64,000 bases of DNA from Limisoma sp963601185 (lineage in GTDB: Bacteria; Bacteroidota; Bacteroidia; Bacteroidales; Muribaculaceae): the NCBI GenBank assembly GCA_963601185.1, contig CAVCEE010000015.1, positions 4,251-68,250 on the forward strand, written 5' to 3'. The notes under the pieces are model-generated. The model ran no database searches. It worked only from the letters and a program-made list of their open reading frames with translations, and was not told where the DNA came from. This document shows, piece after piece, positions 54,078 to 62,545 of the stretch (position 1 is the first letter of the stretch; each line of letters opens with the position of its first letter). The position numbers and the translations under genes are program-made.

Positions 54078-55649
54078 ATGAGCATAACGCTACCCAAGCG
54101 GATCGACGGGCACCCCTCGCCCTCCCTCAACGGCCGCCAGCAAATCACAGTGGTCGGTGCCAACGGCTCCGGCAAAACACGGTTTATCAACAAGATTATC
54201 GAGTCGCTCGGCGACAAAGCCTTTTCCATCTCAGCCCTCTCGGCACTCTATCCCATACGCAACGCAGAAACACCGGCGCAGACCATCACGGCGTGCTACA
54301 ACCGCGCACTGCAGTCGGTGCAGTTTGTGAAACCTGTGGCGGAAACGGAGTTTGAGATGCTGCTATTTCTCCTGCTCAACGACGAGATGAGCGATATGTT
54401 TGCCTACAAGATTAACGCCCTTGAATGCGCCGACCGCCCTCCGCGATTGCCGCGCACCAAGATTGACACCGTGGTGAAACTCTGGAAGGAGGTATTCCCC
54501 AAGAACGACGTGCAGCGCGCCGTAGGCAAGATCAAGTTCACCAACCGACTTGGCAAAGAAGCCTTCAACCCACGCCAACTTTCCGCCGGCGAGAAAGCCG
54601 TGTTCTTCTACATCGGCGCAACGCTCTATGCCCCAAAAGGCAGCATCATCTTCGTGGACTCGCCTACGCTGTTTCTGCACCGCAGCATCACACAAAGCCT
54701 GTGGACCACCATCGAGGGACACCGCCCCGACTGCACGTTTGTCTACCTCACCCACGACATCGAGTTCCCTACGTCACGCACCGACAACATCACCGTGTGG
54801 GTGCGCGGCTGGAACGTGCAGGACGAGGCATGGGACTATGAACTGATACAACCGCACGAGTCACTGAGCGACCAACTGGTAATCGAACTTACTGGCAGCC
54901 GCAAGCCGGTGCTCTTCGTGGAGGGCGACAGCGAGCATAGCCTCGATTTTAGGCTCTATTCTCTGATATTCCCCGAATACACGGTCAAGCCTATGGGCAG
55001 TTGCACCAAGGTGATAGAAACAGTGCGGTCGGTAAACGACATCCAAGGCTTCCACCATCTCGACTCGCGAGGCATCGTGGACCGCGACCGCCGCAGCGTC
55101 AAGGAGGTAGAATATCTGCGACAGAAGAAAATCTATGTGCCCGACGTTGCCGAGATTGAGAACATTATGATGCTCGAGGGCGTGATACGCACCGTGGCGC
55201 GCGTCAACGGCAAGGATGCCGACAAGGTGTTTGCGCGCGTGCGCAGCAACATCGTCAAACTCTTCAAGGCGGAACTGCGCCAACAGGCACTGATGCACAC
55301 ACGCCATCAGGTGAAACGCACCATCGAGGTAGTCGTTGACCGCCGCTTCCAGAACATCAATGCACTGGAGGAGCATCTCGACAACCTCGGCAGCGAAATC
55401 CGTCCGCGCGCCATCTACGAAGGACTCTGCCGCGACTTCAACCGCTATGTGCAGGAGTCGGACTACCGCAGCGTGCTGAGGGTCTACAACCAAAAGACGA
55501 TGCTCACGGCAAGCAATGTGGCGCAACTCTGCGGCTACAAGTCGAAGGACGGCTATATCCACGCCATCTTCGACATCCTCAAGCGCGACAACGCCGACTC
55601 GCAGGCAATCCGCACTGCCATAAAGCAATGTTTCCAGATTGACGACTGA
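54078..55649 (+). CDS. AAA ATPase fused to DUF4435 TOPRIM-like domain (PARIS/OLD-like)
   Basis: The 523-aa protein joins an ABC-type ATPase half to a TOPRIM-like half. Walker A GANGSGKT is at residues 27-34, the signature-like LSAGEKAV at 168-175 and Walker B IIFVDSP at 190-196, where the usual catalytic Glu is Ser195; a THD switch follows at 225-227. The second half begins VLFVEGDSE near 278-286 (TOPRIM Glu282) and has the DxD of VDRDRR (Asp335, Asp337), as in DUF4435. AriA-AriB of PARIS phage defence pairs these domains, sometimes fused. It stands alone, 77 bases after birA, in a housekeeping setting. Its role is undetermined. Confidence 0.8.
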   Translation: MSITLPKRIDGHPSPSLNGRQQITVVGANGSGKTRFINKIIESLGDKAFSISALSALYPIRNAETPAQTITACYNRALQSVQFVKPVAETEFEMLLFLLLNDEMSDMFAYKINALECADRPPRLPRTKIDTVVKLWKEVFPKNDVQRAVGKIKFTNRLGKEAFNPRQLSAGEKAVFFYIGATLYAPKGSIIFVDSPTLFLHRSITQSLWTTIEGHRPDCTFVYLTHDIEFPTSRTDNITVWVRGWNVQDEAWDYELIQPHESLSDQLVIELTGSRKPVLFVEGDSEHSLDFRLYSLIFPEYTVKPMGSCTKVIETVRSVNDIQGFHHLDSRGIVDRDRRSVKEVEYLRQKKIYVPDVAEIENIMMLEGVIRTVARVNGKDADKVFARVRSNIVKLFKAELRQQALMHTRHQVKRTIEVVVDRRFQNINALEEHLDNLGSEIRPRAIYEGLCRDFNRYVQESDYRSVLRVYNQKTMLTASNVAQLCGYKSKDGYIHAIFDILKRDNADSQAIRTAIKQCFQIDD

Positions 55650-55719
55650 TTTATTGCGACCCAGGAGTAAACCTTTTGCCATTTAATGTGTCAAACTACC
55701 ACAAATCAAAAAAAATGAG

Positions 55720-55727
55720 TAACTTTG
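55720..55727 (+). promoter_or_regulatory. -7 box for the small secreted paralogue pair
   Basis: TAACTTTG, 18 bases before the ATG at 55745. Confidence 0.55.
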
Positions 55728-55744
55728 ACAATCATTTATAGGCT

Positions 55745-56161
55745 ATGAAACGTGTTATTTCATTAATATGCATGGCATTAATCGCTGTCGCCTCGGCTTT
55801 TGCCGCTGCCGCCAACGACCAGTGCACCTCGATAATCGATGCCATCACCGCCGGCGACTACGCCCGTGCAGAGGGGATGACCATCAAGATTTATTCGCAG
55901 AAAAGTTCCTGCTCGGCAGCCACGCTCGCCGACTTGGCTGTGGTTTACCACAAACTCACGGAAAAGTCGACCGACCCAGTTACGCGCTACGACTATGTGC
56001 TGAAGACCATCGACTGCTACAAGTCGGCAATCGCCGCCAACGCCTCGGAAGCCAAAGCGCAGTTTGCCTCACGCAAAGTCGATATGGCAACCGTAGTGAA
56101 GAACTACAACGCCAACCTGTCGAAGTATCAGCAGGGAGTGTCTGATTCGATGAAATTCTAA
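55745..56161 (+). CDS. Small secreted periplasmic protein of unknown function
   Basis: The 138-aa protein has a signal peptide (MALIAVASAFAAAAN). The mature part is mostly helical: ITAGDYARAEGMTIKIYSQKS, LADLAVVYHKLTEK, YDYVLKTIDCYKSAIAAN. The layout, with an IYSQK element and a repeated pair of helices, mirrors the lipoprotein that starts 16 bases later, so they are diverged paralogues. The fold may be TPR-like. I do not recognise the family. Confidence 0.85.
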   Translation: MKRVISLICMALIAVASAFAAAANDQCTSIIDAITAGDYARAEGMTIKIYSQKSSCSAATLADLAVVYHKLTEKSTDPVTRYDYVLKTIDCYKSAIAANASEAKAQFASRKVDMATVVKNYNANLSKYQQGVSDSMKF

Positions 56162-56177
56162 AAAACAATAATCCAAA

Positions 56178-56621
56178 ATGAAAAAAATTCTATCACTTGT
56201 TTCTCTCTTCGCCATCTGTCTGATGATGGCTTCATGTCAGTCTGACGCTGACAAGGCGTGCGCCAAACTCGATGAATACATCAAAGCCGGCAATGTTGAA
56301 GAACTTGCAAAGACTGCCGACGGCCTCTATTCACAGAAAGACCAACTCAGTCTCGACAACCTCGTAGACCTCACAGTTGCCTACAACACCCTTGCGCTTA
56401 AAGAAAGCAACGGAAGAAACGACGCAACCTATCTTGCCGACTACATCGAGAAAGCACTCGACTGCCATTACAGCGCATACAGCATCGATGCCGACAAGGC
56501 TCTGAAAGCGTTTACCGACAAAGGTCAAGCCAAAATCGGCGACAACCTCTTCTATATGAAGAAACAGTTGAAAGAGGCGAAAGAAGCCGAACAGGCTCTC
56601 ATCGACCAAATCAACTCGTAA
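56178..56621 (+). CDS. Small lipoprotein paralogous to the preceding gene
   Basis: The 147-aa protein has a lipoprotein signal (LMMASCQSDADKAC, Cys near residue 20). It shares the layout of its upstream neighbour: CAKLDEYIKAGNVEELAKTADGLYSQKDQLS, VDLTVAYNTLALKE, YLADYIEKALDCHYSAYSID. One member is lipidated while the other is soluble, so the pair may act at different places in the same periplasmic process. Function is unknown. A strong terminator follows at 56644-56685. Confidence 0.87.
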   Translation: MKKILSLVSLFAICLMMASCQSDADKACAKLDEYIKAGNVEELAKTADGLYSQKDQLSLDNLVDLTVAYNTLALKESNGRNDATYLADYIEKALDCHYSAYSIDADKALKAFTDKGQAKIGDNLFYMKKQLKEAKEAEQALIDQINS

Positions 56622-56643
56622 TCCCATATCGGCATCTCGCCGA

Positions 56644-56685
56644 AACGACGGGCAGCGACATCCTATGCCGCTGCCCGCCGTTTAT
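56644..56685 (+). terminator. Rho-independent terminator of the paralogue pair
   Basis: AACG-A-CGGGCAGCG and CGCTGCCCG-C-CGTT form a 13-bp stem with one internal mismatch (56644-56682), then TTTATATATATA. Confidence 0.8.
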
Positions 56686-56744
56686 ATATATACCTGAGTC
56701 AATCCCCAATGGTCATCCCATCACTTGTCATTGCATTGACTAAT

Positions 56745-56837
56745 ACTGGCGGCGTCCACTACGAGGCGCAAGTTGCCTGGGGTCTGTCTCTCCGGTCTGA
56801 AGACCAGAGTTAGCAATACTGCACTCCCACGGAGTGC
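56745..56837 (+). repeat. Three-hairpin dispersed element, copy B
   Basis: The same three hairpins as copy A at 34250-34368: stem GCGTCC/AGGCGC around ACTACG (56752-56769), stem CTCCGGTC/GACCAGAG around TGAA (56790-56809), conserved linker GTTAGCAATAC, then GCACTCC-CAC-GGAGTGC (56821-56837). Several stem pairs differ from copy A by paired changes. Confidence 0.8.
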
Positions 56838-56854
56838 TCCTCTGCGCTGTGGCA

Positions 56855-56900
56855 CAAAAAGAAAGGCTGACAATCAAATGACTGTCAGCCTTTCTTTTTG
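56855..56900. terminator. Bidirectional terminator with an 18-bp stem
   Basis: CAAAAAGAAAGGCTGACA (56855-56872) pairs perfectly with its complement (56883-56900), leaving a 10-base loop, with A-run and T-run flanks on both strands. It lies next to the mature tRNA-Leu 3' end and can end that transcript. Confidence 0.85.
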
Positions 56901-56984
56901 TACCCAGACCCGGGATCGAACCGGGATGGATTTTACTCCACTGGTGTTTGAGACCAGCGCGTCTACCAATTCCGCCATCTGGGC
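56901..56984 (-). tRNA. tRNA-Leu (anticodon CAA)
   Basis: The minus strand folds as an 84-nt class II tRNA: acceptor GCCCAGA/TCTGGGT with discriminator A, anticodon stem CTGGT/ACCAG with loop CTCAAAC (anticodon CAA), a long variable arm, and T-loop GGTTCGATCCC. CCA is not encoded. Confidence 0.95.
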
Positions 56985-57086
56985 ATCAGCGTTGTTGGCT
57001 TTTGCGAGTGCAAAGGTAATGCAGAATTGCGAAACCCACAAATTTTTCGGCAATAATTTTACAAATATTTTTTATCGTTATCCGTT

Positions 57087-59048
57087 TCAGAAGCCAAAGC
57101 CGCTGTTGCTGCGGTTGTTAGACGACCCATTGGTGGAGAAGTTACTAAATCCGTCGTCCTCCTCCTCTTCGTCGGTTTCAGCCTTTTTCTTGGTGTTTGT
57201 CTTGTCCCACTTATTCTGCTCCGGACGGTTTTTCTTTATGGCATCCGGCTTCTGCCTGTCGATAGGCGCAGAGTAGATGTCCCACGTCTGGTCAATGTCC
57301 CAGTTCTTCTTCAAGTTGATTGCCCCGGGATAATAGTAGGTTTCTTCCGGCTGACGGTGCTCGTCGTAGTTGCCGGTGTCGTACTTTCCATTGCCGTTGC
57401 TGTCAATAAACAAGCGTGCATAGTACTTCGACGGCAAGAGGTTCAGGAGTTCGGCGCGGTGGTTTTTCACCACGGCACGCAGTTTTACCTTGTCGCTGCC
57501 GTCGAGCAATTCCACTACCGCTGAGTCGGCGACGGCAGGGATGTTGAACACGATGTTGCCGTATTCCTCCATCGCCCTCACCTTAAACTCAGAGCGCAGC
57601 GGCTTCGACGCAAGTCCGTAGATGTCGGTCACGGCCAGCGAGTCCACCGTAAGGGCATACGTCGCGCCCGGCTCCCAGTCGCAACGCATAGTGATGTCGC
57701 GCAGGCTCATCGTGGAGTCGCGCATAGCGATACTTTTTATCGCGGCAGGCTTGTAGACCGTGTCGCCTACCGATTTCACCTCAAGATGGAAAGCCTCCTT
57801 GTTGAACGATGCCAGCGGCGTGCCAGCCTGGAATGTCACAGGCGCATACACCTCCTGCGTGCCGCTTGTGAGGCATTTCAGTGTAGCAAACGGAGTCACT
57901 ACAGTGTCGGTTTCCTCGTTTTTCTTTTTCTTCTTAGCCTTCGGACGCTGGAACGTAAACTTCAGCGTATCGGTGCCCCACGAAAGGTTGTTGAGCGTGT
58001 CGGTGCGCAGATAGCGTGTAGCCACCACAAGGGTGTCGGCAGAGATGAGATGAGGCGGACGAATCCAGTAGGTCAGCGAGTCATTGTTCTGCGACCGTTC
58101 AAGCGAGTACCAGTCCTTAGGCACGTCGTTGCGACCGACGATGGAGAGTTGCGGCAACGTGTCGGACGGCGCGGCGAAAATCAGCGATATGCGCGTAGAG
58201 TCCACGCGAGTGTTGTTGGCGAGATACTGCGTCTTGCGGTTCTCGTTGAACATCGACAATAGAATATCGTTCGGGAAATAGTCAGGACGGATGCTACGGA
58301 CAATCGAGTCCACCTCATTCCTGTCGTTGTAGATTGTGTCGGCAGCCTCGCGAGTCCCCACGCTTGGCACGATAATCGAATCAAGGAAAGCAATATCCTC
58401 CGTAGGGTTGCCAAACTTATAGTCGCGGTCGAGGTCCTTGAGCGCAAAAATGTGGTAACGTCCGGGGGCAACGTTACGGATGGTGAATTGTCCGCGGTCG
58501 TTGGTCAGTGCCACGCGCTCGAGTTTCACCTTATGGAACGCCGAGTCGGCAAGGTTGCTCTGCAGACCCACAATCACGCTCTGCATCGGTTCAAGTGTCT
58601 GCGAGTCGAGCACATAGCCCGACACACGCATCGAGTCGACGGTGTTTCCCGTGGAAAACGCAAAGGCGAAATTGCCGAGCGGATTACCCTCGTTGTTATC
58701 CTGGATGGAATTGGAAAAATCGATGGAATAGGTGGTGTTGGGCAGCAAAGTGTCGACAAGTTCCACCGTAACTTTCTTTCCCGACGCCGACATCCTCGGC
58801 ATCTCCGTCTGAGCCGGAGAGACGATGATTTTTGTGGACGGGTCCTTGAGCGTGACAATCTCGTCAAAGAATATTTCCACCTTCTTGCCCTTAAAGTTCA
58901 CGGCGTTAGGCTCCGGATTGCTGCGCATAAACACAGGCGGAGTGCGGTCGACAGGACCGCCGCTCGGGTTGCCGATGTTGGCGCACGAATAGAGCACCGC
59001 CACCGCTATCAGCACGAATATATAATAAAGCGATTTGCTGTTGTTCAT
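57087..59048 (-). CDS. Ig-like domain lipoprotein (SbsA/Big_5 type)
   Basis: The 653-aa protein has a lipoprotein signal (VAVLYSCANIGNPSGGP; Cys near residue 22). Residues about 33-135 form a Big_5/SbsA Ig-like domain (DRTPPVFMRSNPEPNAVNFKG and EIFFDEIVTL), followed by a CNA-B-like unit (VSGYVLDSQTLEPMQSVIVG) and a series of similar beta domains up to the C-terminal DEEEEDDGFSNFS tail. Such proteins are core Bacteroidetes envelope lipoproteins of unknown role. The promoter box at 59069-59076 is provided by a dispersed 77-bp repeat copy. Confidence 0.82.
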   Translation of the reverse strand: MNNSKSLYYIFVLIAVAVLYSCANIGNPSGGPVDRTPPVFMRSNPEPNAVNFKGKKVEIFFDEIVTLKDPSTKIIVSPAQTEMPRMSASGKKVTVELVDTLLPNTTYSIDFSNSIQDNNEGNPLGNFAFAFSTGNTVDSMRVSGYVLDSQTLEPMQSVIVGLQSNLADSAFHKVKLERVALTNDRGQFTIRNVAPGRYHIFALKDLDRDYKFGNPTEDIAFLDSIIVPSVGTREAADTIYNDRNEVDSIVRSIRPDYFPNDILLSMFNENRKTQYLANNTRVDSTRISLIFAAPSDTLPQLSIVGRNDVPKDWYSLERSQNNDSLTYWIRPPHLISADTLVVATRYLRTDTLNNLSWGTDTLKFTFQRPKAKKKKKNEETDTVVTPFATLKCLTSGTQEVYAPVTFQAGTPLASFNKEAFHLEVKSVGDTVYKPAAIKSIAMRDSTMSLRDITMRCDWEPGATYALTVDSLAVTDIYGLASKPLRSEFKVRAMEEYGNIVFNIPAVADSAVVELLDGSDKVKLRAVVKNHRAELLNLLPSKYYARLFIDSNGNGKYDTGNYDEHRQPEETYYYPGAINLKKNWDIDQTWDIYSAPIDRQKPDAIKKNRPEQNKWDKTNTKKKAETDEEEEDDGFSNFSTNGSSNNRSNSGFGF

Positions 59049-59068
59049 CTATACTCAATTTGTAGGTA

Positions 59069-59076
59069 CAAAGATA
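59069..59076 (-). promoter_or_regulatory. -7 box for the Ig-like lipoprotein, supplied by a repeat
   Basis: The minus strand reads TATCTTTG, 21 bases before the start at 59048. It is the terminal octamer of the repeat at 59069-59157. Confidence 0.6.
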
Positions 59077-59157
59077 GTGCAAGCCGAGTGAAGAGCAAAA
59101 CAAGTCTTGCTTGATTTTGCTTTTCCGAGGCACAGCCTATCTTATTTAGAGATAGCA
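59069..59157 (-). repeat. Promoter-bearing dispersed repeat, single copy
   Basis: Read on the minus strand it begins GTGCTATCTCTAAATAAGAT and ends GGCTTGCACTATCTTTG. It aligns with the 77-bp unit at 23241-23410, including the CGGAAAAGCAAA block, with scattered substitutions. It sits directly upstream of the lipoprotein gene. Confidence 0.8.
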
Positions 59158-59272
59158 CAAATCGGGGGCATAACGGCAAAAATCGCCGCCAGAGTGCAAT
59201 AATATGCTTAGAAACACATTTTCCAAACGTTTAAATCCACCGCAAAAAGTTTTCAACTTGAAAGAAATACCG

Positions 59273-59280
59273 TATATTTG
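59273..59280 (+). promoter_or_regulatory. -7 box of the secDF promoter
   Basis: TATATTTG, 55 bases before the secDF ATG. Confidence 0.5.
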
Positions 59281-59334
59281 CAAACTGAAAAAAACGCATA
59301 AATTTTTCAATTAAATATTAACAACAAAAAACAA

Positions 59335-62300
59335 ATGCAAAGTAAAGGTTTTATCAGAGTCATAACCATGCTTTTGGTATTGGTTTGCTTGTTCTATCTT
59401 TCTTTCTCGCTGGTGACCAACAGCGTGGAGAACGATGCTGCCGACAGTGCCCGCAAGACTGCGGCTACCGAGGCTGCAAAGATCAGCAAGGACAGCAAAT
59501 CGGAAGCCTACCGCAATGCTTACGACTCAATTTACGACAAAGCGTATGCCAAGTATCTTAAGGATATGGGGCAGGAAGAAGTGTACATGTGGTACACATA
59601 CAATCAAGTTCGCGAAAAACAGATTGGCTTGGGCCTTGACCTGAAGGGCGGTATGACCGTAACACTTCAGATTTCGGTTGCCGACATTGTCCGCTCTAAA
59701 GCCACAAACCCATTGGATGCGAAACTCAACGAAGCGTTGACCTATGCCAGCCAGAATCCTGGTGACGATTTTGTCGCAGCCTTCTGCAAGAAATACGAAG
59801 AACTCGTGCCTGGCGTGCGCTTGGCTCAGAAGTTCAACAGCGTAGACGGTGTCAGCGCCAACGACAACAACTCCAAGGTTGAGAGCGTGCTCCGCGAGAA
59901 AACTCGCAGCGACGTTTCGCGTTCGGTCAACTTGCTCCGTGAGCGTATCGACCGCTTCGGTGTGATTGCCCCGAACATCAAGGAGATGCAGCGTGAGGGT
60001 CAAATCCTTATGGAACTCCCAGGTGTCAAAGAGCCTGAGCGTGTCTACAAGTTGATCCAGACTTCAGCGAAACTCGAGTTCTACGCAACTTACCAATTCG
60101 ACAACTCACTCCAGAACAGCCTCCACGCCCTCAGCGAGGATTTCGCTGCCGGCAACGGCAACGTGGCAGCAGCGGCAGCCGCTCCTGTTGCAACTGAGGC
60201 AGATGCTGAGGCAGCACCTGTTGCTGAGTCTACAGCAGCCGAAGCAGCAGCACCGGCAACTGTAGCCGAGGCAGCACCGGCAGCCAAGGTTGAAGGCAAA
60301 TCGCTTGCCGATATGATCTGGACAAAGGATATGATGACAATGGTTGGCAAGGACGGCAAAGACGTGCAAGTTCCTGCTCAGCAATACATCGGCGGTGCTT
60401 GCGTGGGTGTAGCCAACGAGGCCGACACCGCAGCCGTAAACCGCATCCTCAACTCTCCGGCAGCAAAGCGCATCCTTCCTAACGATTTGAAGTGCGCATG
60501 GTCAGTTAAGGGCGTTGACAAGAAAGGCACATACTTCCAACTCGTTGCCCTCCGCACAAGCAACGGCGAAGCAGCCCTCGCTGATGCCGATATGATTGAC
60601 GATGCAAGCGCAGAACTCAACCAGTTCAGCGGCTCTTATGAGGTCAGCATGACAATGAACACCGATGCCGCTTCAAAATGGGCCAAGGTTACTCGCGATA
60701 ACATTGGCAAGCAAGTGGCAATCGTGCTCGATGACCAAGTATATTCATTCCCAACAGTCAACACAGCAATCGAAGGCGGCCGCTCTTCAATCACTGGTAA
60801 CTTCACCGTTGAAGAGGCCAACGACTTGGTCAACGTGCTCACCGGTGGTGGTATGTCGGCAGGCGTGAAGATTGTGAGCCACACCGAAATCGGTCCGTCG
60901 CTTGGTCAGCAGGCAATCGAGGCAGGTATCTGGTCGTTTGTAATCGCATTGGTTCTGTTGATGATCTACATGATTTGCTTCTACGGATTTGCCCCGGCAA
61001 TGGTAGCCAACATGTGTCTTATCCTCAACCTCTTCTTCACTCTCGGTATTCTGGCTTCATTCCAGGCCGTATTGACATTGTCTGGTATCTGCGGTATCGT
61101 GCTCTCTCTCGGTATGGCAGTCGATGCCAACGTGCTTATCTTCGAGCGCACGAAGGAGGAACTCCGTGCTGGCAAGAACGTGAAAGCAGCCCTCGCCGAT
61201 GGTTACAAGAACGCATTCTCTGCAATCTTCGACTCCAACTTGACATCTGTAATCACAGCCATCATCCTGATGGTCTACGGTACAGGCTTGATTAAGGGCT
61301 TCGCAACCACATTGCTCATCAGCATCATCTGCTCATTCTTCACAGCAGTGTTCATCTCTCGCCTTGTGTTTGAGGCATTGCTCAAGAAGAAAGACCGCAC
61401 ATACACATTCACCACAAAGATTAGCCAGAACCTCCTCGTCAACACCAAGGTAAACTTCCTCGGTCAGACAAAGAAGGCTTGGTCAATCATCGGTGTTATC
61501 GTTGTAGTGATTGTCGCTTCATTCTTCATCCGTGGCATCAACAAGGGTATCGACTTCTCAGGTGGTCGCAACTACGTTGTGCAATTTGACCATAGCGTCA
61601 ACACCGACGACATCACCAAGAAGTTGGCTCCTCTCTTCCCGGATGCTTCCGTTTCTGTAATCACCGTAGACAACGACACCAAGGTGCGTATCTCTACCAA
61701 CTACAAGATTGCCGACAACGGTGACAACATCGACAACGAGATTATGCAGAAACTCTACGAAGGTCTCCAGAGCGAACTCAACGGTATGCCTTACGACAAC
61801 TTCAACGTCAAGGACGAGCACCACGGCGTGGTATCGTCGGAAATGGTAGGTCCGTCGATTGCCGACGATATGACACGCGGCGCAATCTGGTCAGTGCTCC
61901 TGTCGCTCATCGCCATCGCGCTCTACATCCTTCTCCGCTTCCGCGACTTCGCATTCTCAATGGGTGCTTTGGTTTCGTTGGCATTCACATCGCTCGTGAT
62001 TATCGGCTTCTACTCATTGTTCTGGGGCGTACTTCCGTTCTCTATGGAGGTTGACCAGCAGTTCATCGCCGCAATCCTTACGATTATCGGTTATGCCATC
62101 AACGATACCGTGGTAGTCTTCGACCGCGTGCGCGAGATGATTGGTCTCTATCCTAAACAAGATCGCCGCGACGTGATTAACCACTCATTGAACTCGACAT
62201 TGACTCGTACGATTATGACCTCGACAACAACCGTTCTCGTGCTCCTCGTAATCTTCCTGCTCGGTGGCGAAACAATCCGTGGCTTCGTATTTGCAATGCT

Positions 62301-62394
62301 CTTCGGTGTGATTGTAGGTACATTGGCTACAATCTATGTAGCAACCCCGGTTGCCTACTGGATGATGCACCGCAAAGCCAACAAGAAGAAATAA
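59335..62394 (+). CDS. secDF: Fused protein translocase subunit SecDF
   Basis: The 1019-aa protein joins SecD and SecF, as is usual in Bacteroidetes. LGLDLKGGMTVTLQI near residues 98-112 is the SecD signature, ending in a helix bundle with GMAVDANVLIFERTKEEL. NKGIDFSGGRNYVVQF near residue 740 is the SecF signature, with later YAINDTVVVFDRVRE. About twelve transmembrane segments fit. The P1 head has a long Ala/Glu-rich insert (AAAAAPVATEADAEAAPVA onwards, residues about 280-320). It uses the proton gradient to complete export through SecYEG. It is monocistronic. Confidence 0.97.
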   Translation: MQSKGFIRVITMLLVLVCLFYLSFSLVTNSVENDAADSARKTAATEAAKISKDSKSEAYRNAYDSIYDKAYAKYLKDMGQEEVYMWYTYNQVREKQIGLGLDLKGGMTVTLQISVADIVRSKATNPLDAKLNEALTYASQNPGDDFVAAFCKKYEELVPGVRLAQKFNSVDGVSANDNNSKVESVLREKTRSDVSRSVNLLRERIDRFGVIAPNIKEMQREGQILMELPGVKEPERVYKLIQTSAKLEFYATYQFDNSLQNSLHALSEDFAAGNGNVAAAAAAPVATEADAEAAPVAESTAAEAAAPATVAEAAPAAKVEGKSLADMIWTKDMMTMVGKDGKDVQVPAQQYIGGACVGVANEADTAAVNRILNSPAAKRILPNDLKCAWSVKGVDKKGTYFQLVALRTSNGEAALADADMIDDASAELNQFSGSYEVSMTMNTDAASKWAKVTRDNIGKQVAIVLDDQVYSFPTVNTAIEGGRSSITGNFTVEEANDLVNVLTGGGMSAGVKIVSHTEIGPSLGQQAIEAGIWSFVIALVLLMIYMICFYGFAPAMVANMCLILNLFFTLGILASFQAVLTLSGICGIVLSLGMAVDANVLIFERTKEELRAGKNVKAALADGYKNAFSAIFDSNLTSVITAIILMVYGTGLIKGFATTLLISIICSFFTAVFISRLVFEALLKKKDRTYTFTTKISQNLLVNTKVNFLGQTKKAWSIIGVIVVVIVASFFIRGINKGIDFSGGRNYVVQFDHSVNTDDITKKLAPLFPDASVSVITVDNDTKVRISTNYKIADNGDNIDNEIMQKLYEGLQSELNGMPYDNFNVKDEHHGVVSSEMVGPSIADDMTRGAIWSVLLSLIAIALYILLRFRDFAFSMGALVSLAFTSLVIIGFYSLFWGVLPFSMEVDQQFIAAILTIIGYAINDTVVVFDRVREMIGLYPKQDRRDVINHSLNSTLTRTIMTSTTTVLVLLVIFLLGGETIRGFVFAMLFGVIVGTLATIYVATPVAYWMMHRKANKKK

Positions 62395-62418
62395 TCACTC
62401 TTGATTATAACCTCACCA

Positions 62419-62450
62419 AGCCGTCCGCGCAAGCGGGCGGCTTTTTTTTG
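62419..62450 (+). terminator. Rho-independent terminator of secDF
   Basis: AGCCGTCCGC (62419-62428) pairs with GCGGGCGGCT (62433-62442), with one G-U and GCAA as loop, followed by TTTTTTT. Confidence 0.9.
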
Positions 62451-62472
62451 CATCCGTACAAAAAAATTTTGC

Positions 62473-62509
62473 GGTACGGTTTTACTTTTCTATTTTAGCC
62501 GGGTCTTTA
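62473..62509 (+). promoter_or_regulatory. Candidate ECF-type promoter of the sigma factor operon
   Basis: No TAnnTTTG box precedes this operon. Instead GGTACGGTTTT (from 62473) and GGGTCTTTA (62501-62509) resemble the -35 and -10 elements of Bacteroidetes ECF sigma factors. This suggests autoregulation. Confidence 0.35.
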
Positions 62510-62545
62510 AGATGTAACGGTTATCAAACCGCACAGAAAACAAGA

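Noticed and set aside
54078..55649. Calling a complete phage defence island around the ATPase-DUF4435 gene
   Set aside because: Neighbours are topA, birA and small secreted proteins; no integrase, restriction or toxin gene is visible.
56901..56984. tRNA-Leu as an integration site
   Set aside because: No integrase gene or duplicated tRNA 3' end is found nearby; the adjacent structured element has no matching tRNA segment.
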